A DNA stretch of 64,000 nt from Musa acuminata AAA Group (lineage: Eukaryota > Streptophyta > Magnoliopsida > Zingiberales > Musaceae): contig NC_088354.1 of NCBI RefSeq assembly GCF_036884655.1, positions 13,960,501 through 14,024,500 on the forward strand, read 5' to 3'. Shown here piece by piece: positions 24,786 to 33,628 of the stretch; within the stretch, counting starts at the first letter, position 1; every line of letters starts with the position of its first letter. The translations under genes and the position numbers were made by a program. The notes below the pieces were generated by a model. It saw only the letters and a program-made list of their open reading frames with translations, was not told where the DNA came from and did not search any database.

Positions 24786-25524
24786 CTAATACGGCATGCT
24801 TATCTCGTCGAGATCATCCAAGGACAAGAACACCTCGTCCAAGCACGAAAGCTCGGTCTCCTCGACGCCGAAGAAGCTCGCCTCCTGGACTCGGCAAATT
24901 GCGAGGTTAAGATCCTGGCGAACAAAGGGAGATTTAGTGAGAGATCTATTACAGGGAAAGATAGCGTGAGGGCTTAATGCACTCACCGGTCTCTTGTTCC
25001 CTCTGGCTCTGGATGCAGAAGAACTGCTGTTTCTGTTGGTTCTGCTACTGGGAACAGCAGCGCCGTCCTCCAAGAGTCGGTATTCATGCATCACCCAACT
25101 GGTTTTTACCCCCAGAGGGGCTTCTCCTATGTGGAAGACAAGAGTAGTCTTCGTACCGACATCCTTGTCGCCGCTCGTGACCGTCTCCTTTGCTCCGACC
25201 GGCATCCAGTAGCCGCTCGGCGAGACCTTGTTTACGGTGGCGTGACTGAAGAAGTAGCAGTGGTTGCCTCCTTGCAGGGCTTTACCTAAAGGTTACGTAT
25301 CGATACAAAGTGATGGGTCCAAGTCATGCATGACGATCGAGCAAGAAGAACAGGTGAGCACTGTGAAGCTGACCATTTAGTTGCCATGGATCGAAGCGGC
25401 GGAGATCAAGGAAGGGGACGACATCAGGCTGGCATGGCAGACGCGAAGCCTTGCGGGAGAGGAAATGGACGACGAGCTCTTCATCGGTAGGGAAGAACCG
25501 GAAACCAGGAGGGAGGTCACTCAT
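24786..25524 (-). CDS. NAC transcription factor, XND1/NAC104-like (complete, 3 exons)
   Basis: A plant-specific nuclear transcription factor. XND1 in Arabidopsis restrains secondary wall formation and cell death in xylem (family knowledge). Exons on the minus strand: 25524-25374, 25285-24987, 24914-24786; all GT-AG and phase-consistent, giving 192 residues against about 187 for XND1. NAC subdomain A: LPPGFRFFPTDEELVVHFL (residues 4-22). B: PDVVPFLDL. C: GYWMPVGAKE. D: VFHIGEAPLGVKTSWVMHEYRL. E: ICRVQEA. The acidic tail ELSCLDEVFLSLDDLDEIS is the signature that points to the XND1 group. The ATG at 25522-25524 is preferred because the upstream in-frame codon is TTG. Oddity: the usual GNHWYF reads GNHCYFF. 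Exact orthology to XND1 is an inference. Confidence 0.9.
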
Positions 25525-25584
25525 CCTGACAACTTGTATCAATGGCGGTGGAAGAGGAAGAAGAAGATGAGGATGATCCAGGAG

Positions 25585-25592
25585 CTTATATG
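25585..25592 (-). promoter_or_regulatory. TATA box of the NAC gene
   Basis: The minus strand reads CACCATATAAGCTCC, about 65 bases upstream of the chosen start codon, consistent with a short leader. Confidence 0.45.
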
Positions 25593-25599
25593 GTGCTAA

Positions 25600-26235
25600 G
25601 ATTCATGGCCGTGGTGGATATAGCAGACGTAAGAGACACGGGTTTGGAGACCAAGAGAGTAGAAAATGGAGGTGGGGTGCCGAGCAAGAGATCAACATGG
25701 AGAAGTTAATGATGGCCGAAGCCCCCACATAACATTTCCCTGCATCAAATCATGCGTGCAAGCACACACACCCCAATTATCGTGGGGGTCCTATGGTGCT
25801 TCTCGACTGTGTCAAACTGGTATCTAATGATGATGGAGCTTAACACTACGTACCTTGCTACCATGTACTGTATCAGAGTATTCTCCTATCATTGACCTTA
25901 CTGCAATATCTATTACCTAAATCATTCCCAATCTGCTCTTCTGATTAGTAAAAAGCTCACACATAGCTATAGCTCTCATCAAGTGAGCAAAAGTAAACCA
26001 ACATAAAGATTTGCTGAATACAAAGATCGATAGGCCATAAGAATTCCCCCATGAAAACTAGGAATTCTTTCGAAACAAAGACTGTTATCTGCACACCTCA
26101 TGCCACCGCAATAAGAACGTCATCAGTGAGCCCCTTCCTCTCAGTATGATAATACTGTTGATCACAGAGCCTCCAACAAAGGAGGCATGGTCTTGCCTTG
26201 TTCTGGTGTCAAACAAGGGGCAATGATTGCTGTAG
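25600..26235. other. Upstream region of the NAC gene
   Basis: There are no convincing ORFs or repeats. It likely contains NAC promoter sequence and, at the right, the 3' side of the ORF at 26236-26586. Confidence 0.35.
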
Positions 26236-26586
26236 CTAAGAGGCCTGAGACAGAGAGGTAGAACCACTTTTGGGTGGGGGATTCAGGTGCAGATAGAACA
26301 TGGCGGACTCCAAAAGTCCAAGCACCGTGCCCCGGTGCTGTTCTTCCATCGTGCTGTTCGCGTAAGTATGATGCAACCTGTCGTACATGTCCAGATCAAA
26401 GATCACACCACCGATTCCAGAGTTTGACTTGCTTTGTGGGCATCGTTCATGATGCCTTGGCATTCTGTCGAGCACTCCCATGACGCCACGCTCACCATTG
26501 GCCTTGCACGAAGCACGGACGAACCCGGATGCGTGCCTCGCCGAGTTGACTGACCTCTCCTCTACCGAGCATCCTTTCTGAAGCAT
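26236..26586 (-). CDS. Unrecognised ORF (116 codons), possibly a small gene or one exon
   Basis: I do not recognise the product. The frame reads from ATG at 26586 to TAG at 26236. It also stays open upstream to a possible splice acceptor (CACCTAG) near 26623, adding NAFTPSPLLDE before the Met. The composition is protein-like, neither repetitive nor AT-driven, with phrases such as GVIFDLDMYDRLHHTYA and TVLGLLESAMFYLHLNPPP. There is no signal peptide, no clear membrane span and no known motif. The coding strand at 26457-26469 is complementary to the first 13 bases of miR394. It could be the 3' exon of a gene whose other exons I could not find, or chance. Confidence 0.35.
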   Translation of the reverse strand: MLQKGCSVEERSVNSARHASGFVRASCKANGERGVMGVLDRMPRHHERCPQSKSNSGIGGVIFDLDMYDRLHHTYANSTMEEQHRGTVLGLLESAMFYLHLNPPPKSGSTSLSQAS

Positions 26587-26589
26587 TTC

Positions 26590-26968
26590 ATCAAGCAGCG
26601 GCGATGGTGTGAAGGCGTTCTAGGTGTTGGATCCTTATTGGATCCGGTTCCACTAAAGTTTGGGTCTTACTCGGGTTGAAACCCGAACCCGATAACCCAA
26701 TCCAATGCGTTGATCCGCCAAGCGAAGCGAAGCGATGCACGTCCCGATGTAAAGGAAGCACCCACCGAACGAAAGGCGCTTCGCTTCGTCTCCATGGCAG
26801 CATAACGCAGAGCTTTAAGAGTCGTGCTTCTCTCCCACCTCCACCAAAGAATCCATTGCGCCAGCCTTCCCTGCCTACGAAATGTGCCACCCGCTATCTT
26901 AGAAAAGATCAGATACAAAAGTCATGAATATATGAAAGTGATAGTGATAAATATATAATTAAAAAGAT
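26590..26968. other. Spacer between the unrecognised ORF and the copia element
   Basis: It contains a small inverted repeat (tcgggttgaaacccga near 26675) and the phrase gcgaagcgaagcgatg. Several overlapping frames are open, but none resembles a protein family. Confidence 0.3.
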
Positions 26969-26973
26969 TATTT

Positions 26974-27090
26974 TGATAAGAATTAAACGAAGAAGATAGA
27001 AAGATAGAAATTGTAAAAGAAACTATGAAATGTATAAGATGTAATTGCCTAGTTCATTTTGATAGTGAGTTCTTGATAGCTATTTATACA
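26974..27090 (-). repeat. 3' LTR of the copia element (117 bp)
   Basis: On the plus strand it begins TGATAAGAATTAAACG and ends TATTTATACA. On the element strand it starts TGTATAAATAGC, so a TATA-like box occupies positions 3-10 of the LTR. It is about 97% identical to the copy at 31685-31800. Confidence 0.95.
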
Positions 27091-30000
27091 TACCGATCTT
27101 GCACCGATGAGATGAAAAAAGTTTACAGGCGAGAGGCTTTGTGAGTGAGTCTGTTAGCTGATCAGCTGTATGTACGTGAGAAATACGGAGTTGATGTTTG
27201 ACAACTTGATCTCGCATAAAGTGGAAGTCGATGGCAATGTGTTTCATGCGAGAATGAAACACTGGATTAGCACATAAGTAGATAACTCCAATATTATCAC
27301 AATATATTGTAGGAATAACTGTGGAGTTGACGTTGAGTTCCTTGAGCAGATTTGTGACCCAATTGAGTTCAGTGGCGGCGGTGACATAAGTAGGTAGCTC
27401 CAATATTATCACCATCTTTTGTTTTTTAGAACTCCAACTGATTGGAGTAGCTCGAAGGAAGACAATGTATCATGATGTAGATGTTCTATCATCAAAGTTC
27501 CCTGCCTAATCAGCATCAGCAAAGGCATGAAGATGGAGTGAAGTATTTTTGTGAAGAAAAATGTCATGATTAAGAGTCCCTTTAAGATACCGTAAAATTC
27601 GTTTGACCGCAGACCAATGCGTAGTAGATGGTCGATGCATGAATTGCGATAATTTATTGACGGCAAATGAAATATCTGGACGAGTGAGAGCCAAGTACTG
27701 GAAGGAACCAAGAACTTGTCGATATTGAGTCGAATCTGTAGTAAGAGTGATTCACTGGTAGAGAGAGAGGAGTTATAACCTCTTTTGCATCCTGCATGTT
27801 TATCTTTGATAATAAATCTTGAATATACTTTCTTTGTGATAGGAAGAGACCTGAAGATGTAAATATTGCTTCCACTCCTAGAAAGTAGCTTAAAGTTCCT
27901 AGATCTTTGAGGGAGAATTGATCGGTCAAGTGTTTTAGAAATGCCTGAGTCTTCAAAGGATCATTTCCTATGATAATAATATCATCCACATATACTAAAA
28001 GATATATTATGCTTCCATTATGTTGGCAAATGAATAATGAGGTATCAGACTTGGAATTGATGAAGCCAATTGAGGTAAAAAATGAGCAAAGCTCGTTATA
28101 CCAAGCCCTTGGAGCTTGACGAAGTCCATAAATAGCTTTTTGAAGTTTGCAGACATGCCTCGGATATTGAGGATGAACGAAACCAGGAGGTTGCTGCATA
28201 AAGACATCTTCAGTAAGTGTCCCCTGTAAAAAGGCATTGTTAACATCCAATTGTCGTATGTGCCAGCCCTTTGAGATGACCAAACTCAGGATAAGACGAA
28301 TTGTTGTGGGTTTAACAACGAGACTAAATGTCTCTGTGAAGTCAACATCAGGTCGTTGATGAAACCCTTTGGTGACTAGACGTGCTTTATATCTGGCAAC
28401 GGATCCGTCTGGGTTCCGCTTAATTCGAAAGACCCATTTACACCCGATGATATTTTGTGTGTGATGAACGGGTACTAAGGTCCATATAGAGTTATGGAGG
28501 AGAGCATCATATTTGTCACACATGACTTTACGCCAGTGAGAAGATTTTTGAACTTGAGTGATTGTAGTGGGTTCACTGGCCTCAATGGAGGAACTTGTTA
28601 TAGCATGTAAGTCAAGAGCTTGACGTGGTTTGAAAATACCACTTTTGGAGCGTGTTGTCATTGGATGTCTAAGGGGGATATAAGTGGTAGATTGTGTTGG
28701 TGGTATAGCCGAGGGCGAGTCACTGTCATGGACCGGGCCAACCGTCGGCACAACAATGTCACTAGGTCTAGGAGAAGGTAAAGCCAGTGGCAATGTTGGC
28801 AATGTGAGGAAGGGAGTGGAGAAATAGAGGGAGTGAGTAGCTGTTGAATTAGAGTAATAGTAGTATGTAGATCTTGAGGGTAAGGACTGTATGGTGTCAT
28901 TGGAGGTTCGTGTGATGAGATCGGAGGGATATTCCAGTAATGTATGTTTATCGGAGTAGCTTGTATGGTAGGATTATTTTGAAAAGGAAAGATAGACTCC
29001 TCAAAAATAACATTACGTGATATAAAGACTTTTTTTAATTTGGGGTTCATAGCATCGAAAAGCATTATGTTCAAGAGAGTAGCCTATAAAAGTGCAAGGC
29101 TTAGATCGTGGTGTTAGCTTATGTGACGCATAGGGACGGAGCCATGGATAACATAAACAACCAAAAACTTTGAGTTTATGAAGGTTTCGAAGCTTGTGGA
29201 ATAATTTTTCAAATAATGACTGGTATTGTAAGATTGGAGTGAGCATACGATTAATGAGATAAACTACAGTTTGAAAAGCTGAGGACCAAAAAGGTGGTGG
29301 CATGGATGCTTGATGTAGAAGGGAGAGACCAGTTTCAACGATATGCCGATGTTTGCGTTCAGTAGAGCCAACCAATTGGGGAGTATGTGGGGGTGATTTG
29401 AGGTGTTATATACCACAAGCAGAGAGACAGGATGCGAGGGCTTGATATTCGCCTCTGCCATCAGAGTAAACTGTATTAATGGAAGACTGAAAAAAATTCT
29501 CGACCAATTTTCGAAAGTTGGTAAATACTGTGGAAACATCAAACTTATGGTGGAGAGGATATAACTATATGTACTTAGTAAAATAGTCTACAAAAATGAC
29601 ATAAAAGTGAAACTTGTCAAAAGAAGGAATTGGGGCAGGGCCCCACATGACGGTATAAATGATTTCAAATGGTTTAGAGCAAGAAATGGAGGTTGTCCCA
29701 AAAGGCAGTTTATGACTTTTATTGCAAAGACAAGCATCGCAATGATTGACAGTGCTATTGATTTTCAAGGTAGGAAGAGAATAACGAGAAAGTAATTTTT
29801 GCTGGATAAAAGGGGAGAGATAACCAAGACGACGATGCCATACATCAACCGGAGCTGCGACTGAAGAGTGAGCAGTAGGAAGGGTAATTTGTGAAGTGGA
29901 TGGCCACTCATAAATGTTGTATTTGTTCTGGCCTTGGACCAAGGATGCTCCCGTGCTCAAATCCTTGACAAGAAAAAAATTAGGAAAGAATTCAATTGAG

Positions 30001-30107
30001 GTATTATTTTGTTTACAGAATTGAGAAACGGAAATGAGGTTTCTTTTAATGTTAGGTGCACACAGAACATCATTGAGTGTAAAAGTTGTGGTAAGTGAAC
30101 TAAGCAT
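27080..30107 (-). pseudogene. Copia pol (integrase, reverse transcriptase, RNase H), frameshifted
   Basis: Pieces in order on the minus strand: 30107-29565 carries the GAG-pre-integrase zone (DVWHRRLGYLS) and the start of the integrase core. 29375-29013 is the rest of integrase (GCLCYPWLRPY, PCTFIGYS). 28802-27654 is the RT, from GCKWVFRIKRNPDGS through the catalytic YVDD to KYIQDLLSKI. 27415-27080 is RNase H with YCDNIGVIYLCANPVF and a DQLTDSLTKPL tail. Frames change between all of these pieces, so no complete polyprotein can be made. The last codons and stop lie inside the 3' LTR. Confidence 0.9.
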
Positions 30108-30252
30108 TGAGGAACCATAATGAGTAATAGGAATTCTTTTACCATCACCGATAATGATATCTTCATTTCCGTAGAGTGTCTGACTTTATCACATAGTTGG
30201 CAAACGACTCGTTGGTGGCTTGTGAAGACGCGACGGCTAAGGATTATGAAAG

Positions 30253-31059
30253 TTACCACCTTTGATATAGATAAGGGGGGTTTGGTCTGGGTCCCATAGG
30301 GCTAGGAGGCAGCTTAGCCAAATCGTTGTTGACGTGCTTATTGTACTGGTTGCTCTTCCTCTTGGATTTTTGATTGACCTGAGCTGTAATAGGTGGTCCG
30401 AGCAACCTATTATCACGCTTCAAGTACGTCTCATAGTCGATCAACTTATCATAAAGTTCTTCGAATGATATTGGTGAGTCGCGTGCCCGAAGTGCTACTG
30501 TCAGTTCTTTGTACTCGCCTCCTAGGCCATTGAGGGTATGGATTAGGACTTCTTCATCATTGAGAGAATGACCGATCAAAGCTAAATCATCAATGATAAC
30601 TTTGATATTTTGTAGATAATCAGCAATAGTACTTCCCTCTTGTTTCGTTTTTATCATATTGGAGAGAGGTCCGAGCATGCGAGTATGCGAGCGACTTGCC
30701 AAAGTTGTTTGTAACTTGCACCATGCTTCTACAGCAGTCGTACATGAAGCTTGAATAGCTTGGAGGATGAGGCGATCTTGACATAACCATAGTTTGTGGG
30801 CTGGATTAGGCACTGGACTGGGTTCACCTGGGATGTCGATCATTTCAAGTGGACACTCGAGAGAGCTATCAACGTAACCTAGGATATCATAGTCAAATAG
30901 AAGATTAGAAAGTTGCGCCCGCCAAGATGCGTAGTTGCCGCCTTTGGATAATTTGAAGGGAATGAGTGCTGCAGCATTGATGGTGATAAGACTTTGAGAA
31001 GTGCTCAGAGTCCCTGCAGAAACAGGGATAGGAATATCGAAAGAGGAAAATGAAGGCAT
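30253..31059 (-). pseudogene. Copia gag (capsid) frame
   Basis: The likely start is MPSFSSFD at 31059; the frame is open further upstream into the leader. It shows the copia gag (UBN2-type) pattern KLSKGGNYASWRAQLSNLL early and the region ending ELYDKLIDYETYLKRDN. About 268 codons are open to 30253. The expected zinc knuckle appears only after a frame change (VCQLCDKV near 30195-30215 in another frame), so gag is interrupted before its nucleocapsid end. Confidence 0.85.
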
Positions 31060-31145
31060 CCCAGATATTTTGTGGCGGTTTAAGTGATCTTTACAGATGA
31101 TGTAAAGATATATGAGAGAGGGAGGAGGAGAAAAGCAGATCGATG

Positions 31146-31262
31146 CGTTGTAGAGGAGGCTGTAGCGATGCAACGATGCAATGTAGAGGAGGCTGCAGCG
31201 ATGCACTACAGAGGAGGCTGTAGCGATGGGCGAGGAAGCTGCAGCGATGAGCAAGAAATCTG
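31146..31262. repeat. Degenerate minisatellite in the copia leader
   Basis: Four imperfect copies of a unit built on gaggaggctgtagcgatg occur with variable spacers of 3 to 15 bases. They lie between the 5' LTR and gag, where the related older copy at 3.4-3.6 kb also has tandem repeats, but of different sequence. Confidence 0.75.
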
Positions 31263-31671
31263 CATCGATTAGGTGAAAAGAAAAAAAAATCTGCAGTAGT
31301 TACAGTTGCAGAGAAATTATTGCGGTAGAGGGAAGTGGCTACAGATGGAAGCTGTAAAAACTACAATCGTTCCTATTGCCGCAGGAAGGTAGTGACGGTA
31401 AGGATGGCGGCAGCAGCACTTCTCGCTCGAGTGAGATGTGGGAACGAGGAGGAGAGGTCGCTGGCCGGGGAGCAGTTGCGAGGACGACGGCCACCACAGT
31501 AGTGTAGGCGAGGTTCTTGTGAGGGTAGGAGGTGGCCGAGCAATCCCGACTCCGGAATAGGAAGCAGCGACACCGGAGGAGAGGTAAGCAGCAGCACTGC
31601 CCTTTCCAACTGAACATAAAAGAGGAGCAGTAGAAGGCTTCGGCAGAGCTATCTACATCCGCAAGGAAGAA

Positions 31672-31684
31672 GGCACTGATACCA
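31672..31684 (-). other. Primer-binding site (initiator tRNA-Met type)
   Basis: The minus strand reads TGGTATCAGTGCC directly after the LTR, nearly the standard TGGTATCAGAGC used by most plant copia elements. Confidence 0.9.
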
Positions 31685-31800
31685 TGATAAGAATTAAACG
31701 AAGAAGATAGAAAGATAGAAATTGTAAAAGAAATATGAAATGTATAAGATGTAATTGTCTAGTTCATTTTGATAGTGAGCTCTTGATAGCTATTTATACA
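31685..31800 (-). repeat. 5' LTR of the copia element (116 bp)
   Basis: Same sequence as the 3' LTR apart from one missing base and two substitutions. The inner edge abuts an initiator-tRNA-type primer site, which fixes the border and orientation. Confidence 0.95.
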
Positions 31801-32252
31801 CACTTAACAGGGAGGTTATACCCATTCAACATAAGTATTTTTTTCAACTGAGAGATTTCCTCAACTTGAGGAAATCTTATCTGCTTATCAATTTCATCGT
31901 GTGTTTTTGTACATCTCACCATATATGTGTGGGAGGAGGCACTTACACTCATATTTGTCCATTGAATGACTCTCTAACTAATGATTTTTTTAAAAAAATC
32001 TTAAATAGTTTGCATTTGATAATTTTTTTATTTTTAGAATCTCATAATATGTAAGTAAATTCTTCATGTGCATACATTATTTAGATTTATTATTTGATCT
32101 TTCATTTTTTTGAAAAATAAACAAATACCTATGACAAAATACTCTTTAGTGATTATAAGAAACATCTTTCTCTGTCGATATTGTTTTTGGAACATCTTCA
32201 TCTAGTAAAACTGGAGAAGTAAGGTTAATCAAATCCACTACAATTCTCATAG
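31801..32252. other. Spacer between the copia element and the DMP fragment
   Basis: AT-rich without coding signal. It contains a 25-base near-perfect palindrome at 31853-31877 (arms agatttcctcaa and ttgaggaaatct). The N-terminal half of the DMP gene is not here. Confidence 0.4.
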
Positions 32253-32684
32253 TTTCACTCCAAAAGGATTTGGAACACCTTCCTCGTCGCCCTCTGCGCC
32301 GCCTATTGCGTCTCCTTCACGTTCACCAACAGCTACCGGGCAGCGTCGGGGCGGCTTTACTACGCCGTGGCGACGCTCAGGGGGATATGGGCGTTCAACG
32401 GGCGGCGCAAAGACCCGCCGGAACCCGGCACGTACCGCCTCACCTGGTCGGACCTCTTCCACGCGTCGCTGTCGCTGTCGCTGGTGGCGTTCCTCACGAT
32501 AGCGCTGCTTCATGACGACGTGATGCGATGCTACCACATCGACTTGCCGAGGAAGGTGACGAACACGGGGCCGCTGGTGATCGGGTTCCTCTTCAGCGTC
32601 CTGTTCGTGGTGTTTCCTTCGACGAGGAGGGGAACCGGCTATCGTTTCTTGTCGCAGGGCGATGCCGTGTACTTGAGAAGCTAA
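32253..32684 (+). pseudogene. DMP (DUF679) membrane protein, 5'-truncated
   Basis: DMP proteins are small plant membrane proteins of endomembranes; some act in gamete fusion or senescence. The open frame follows a TAG at 32250-32252 and shows the central and C-terminal DMP pattern: TFLVALCAAYCVSFTFTNSY (membrane segment), LYYAVATLRGIWAFNG, then YRLTWSDLFHASLSLSLVAF (membrane segment), GPLVIGFLFSVLFVVFPSTRRGTGY (membrane segment, conserved end) and stop at 32682-32684. About 140 residues remain of roughly 200. The first membrane span and N-terminus are missing, and DMP genes usually have one exon. Translation could start at the internal Met at 32367, but that protein would lack two spans. The copia element ends 450 bases upstream. 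Probably a broken gene. Confidence 0.75.
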
Positions 32685-32689
32685 GCTTG

Positions 32690-33053
32690 TTCGAATCGAT
32701 TAGTTCTCTTCTTTTCCTGCTCGACAAGAATCGAAAGCACTCGAGTCGATCGGGTCATCACCCAAGCAATAGTCTGCTTACTCTGCTATCGTTCTTTAGA
32801 CCGCCACAGGCACCCAAAGAACAAGCAAAATGATACCCAACAAATCAAGCTCAGAAAACCCTTGCAACATCGATTTCAGATCAAACCTTCCGAAGTTTTG
32901 CTCGATCATGTCACTCTAAGAAAGTAATATGAAGTGAAGATTAACACAGTTCAATCCCTTCTACACTTGGAAGAAGATTGTAGCTGTTGTGGATGGCATT
33001 TAACTCTGTTGAGGTTCATAAGAAGGCAAAAAAGAGAACTGAGCATGTCCAAC
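32690..33053. other. Region downstream of the DMP fragment
   Basis: Ordinary unique-looking sequence without coding evidence. It leads into the 100-bp tandem array. Confidence 0.35.
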
Positions 33054-33455
33054 TATAGAGATTAAGAACAGGAGTTACAATTCTAGTTTCATATAGATAC
33101 CATCAGGGATCAGCAGATGGGCAGCAAGACTACTTGCATGAACAGAATTACCATATAGAGATTAAGAGCAGGAGTTACAATTCTAGTTTCATATAGATAC
33201 CATCAGGGATCAGCAGATGGGCAGCAAGACTACTTGCATGAACAGAATTACCATATAGAGATTAAGAGCAGGAGTTACAATTCTAGTTTCATATAGATAC
33301 CATCAGGGATCAGCAGATGGGCAGCAAGACTACTTGCATGAACAGAATTACCATATAGAGATTAAGAGCAGGAATTACAATTCTAGTTTCATATAGATAC
33401 CATCAGGGATCAGCAGATGGGCAGCAAGACTACTTGCATGAACAGAATTACCATA
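33054..33455. repeat. Tandem array, four copies of a 100-bp unit
   Basis: The unit starts attaagagcaggagttacaa and ends aacagaattaccatatagag, with exact 100-base spacing (unit starts at 33061, 33161, 33261, 33361). Only about two single-base differences are visible among the copies (aagaaca in copy 1, ggaatt in copy 4). It begins 174 bases beyond the stop codon of the PI-like gene and may lie in or near its 3'UTR. There is no coding potential. Confidence 0.98.
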
Positions 33456-33628
33456 CGGGAAGAAACAACTTTATCTAGTAAAGAGCAAGCATTCATTGGC
33501 ACAATTCATCTGTCTAGTTCCGACACACTTATGACCATGGGAAGAAGATGAGAAGGTGCAAAGATGATCCTCCTGCAGATAATTTAGCATCAACCCAGAT
33601 TAGACTGACAAATGACAAGCTCTTGTTA

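Larger units (their letters stand above)
26974..31800 (-). mobile_element. Ty1/copia retrotransposon (Ale/Retrofit-like) with 116-117 bp LTRs
   Basis: A full-length element of about 4.83 kb in minus orientation: 5' LTR 31685-31800, primer site 31672-31684, gag, protease/integrase region, reverse transcriptase, RNase H, 3' LTR 26974-27090. The domain order (integrase before RT) is that of Ty1/copia. Pol motifs (IYGLRQAPRAWY, LLVYVDDIII, CANPVFHSRMKHI) look Ale/Retrofit-like, which also fits short LTRs. The coding region is broken into at least six frames. The two LTRs differ at about three places (one base gap, two substitutions). The flanks are TATTT and CACTT, only a partial match for a target duplication. 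Confidence 0.93.

Noticed and set aside
33054..33455. CRISPR-like array
   Set aside because: The repeats are contiguous 100-bp units without spacers in a plant nuclear context; an ordinary tandem repeat.
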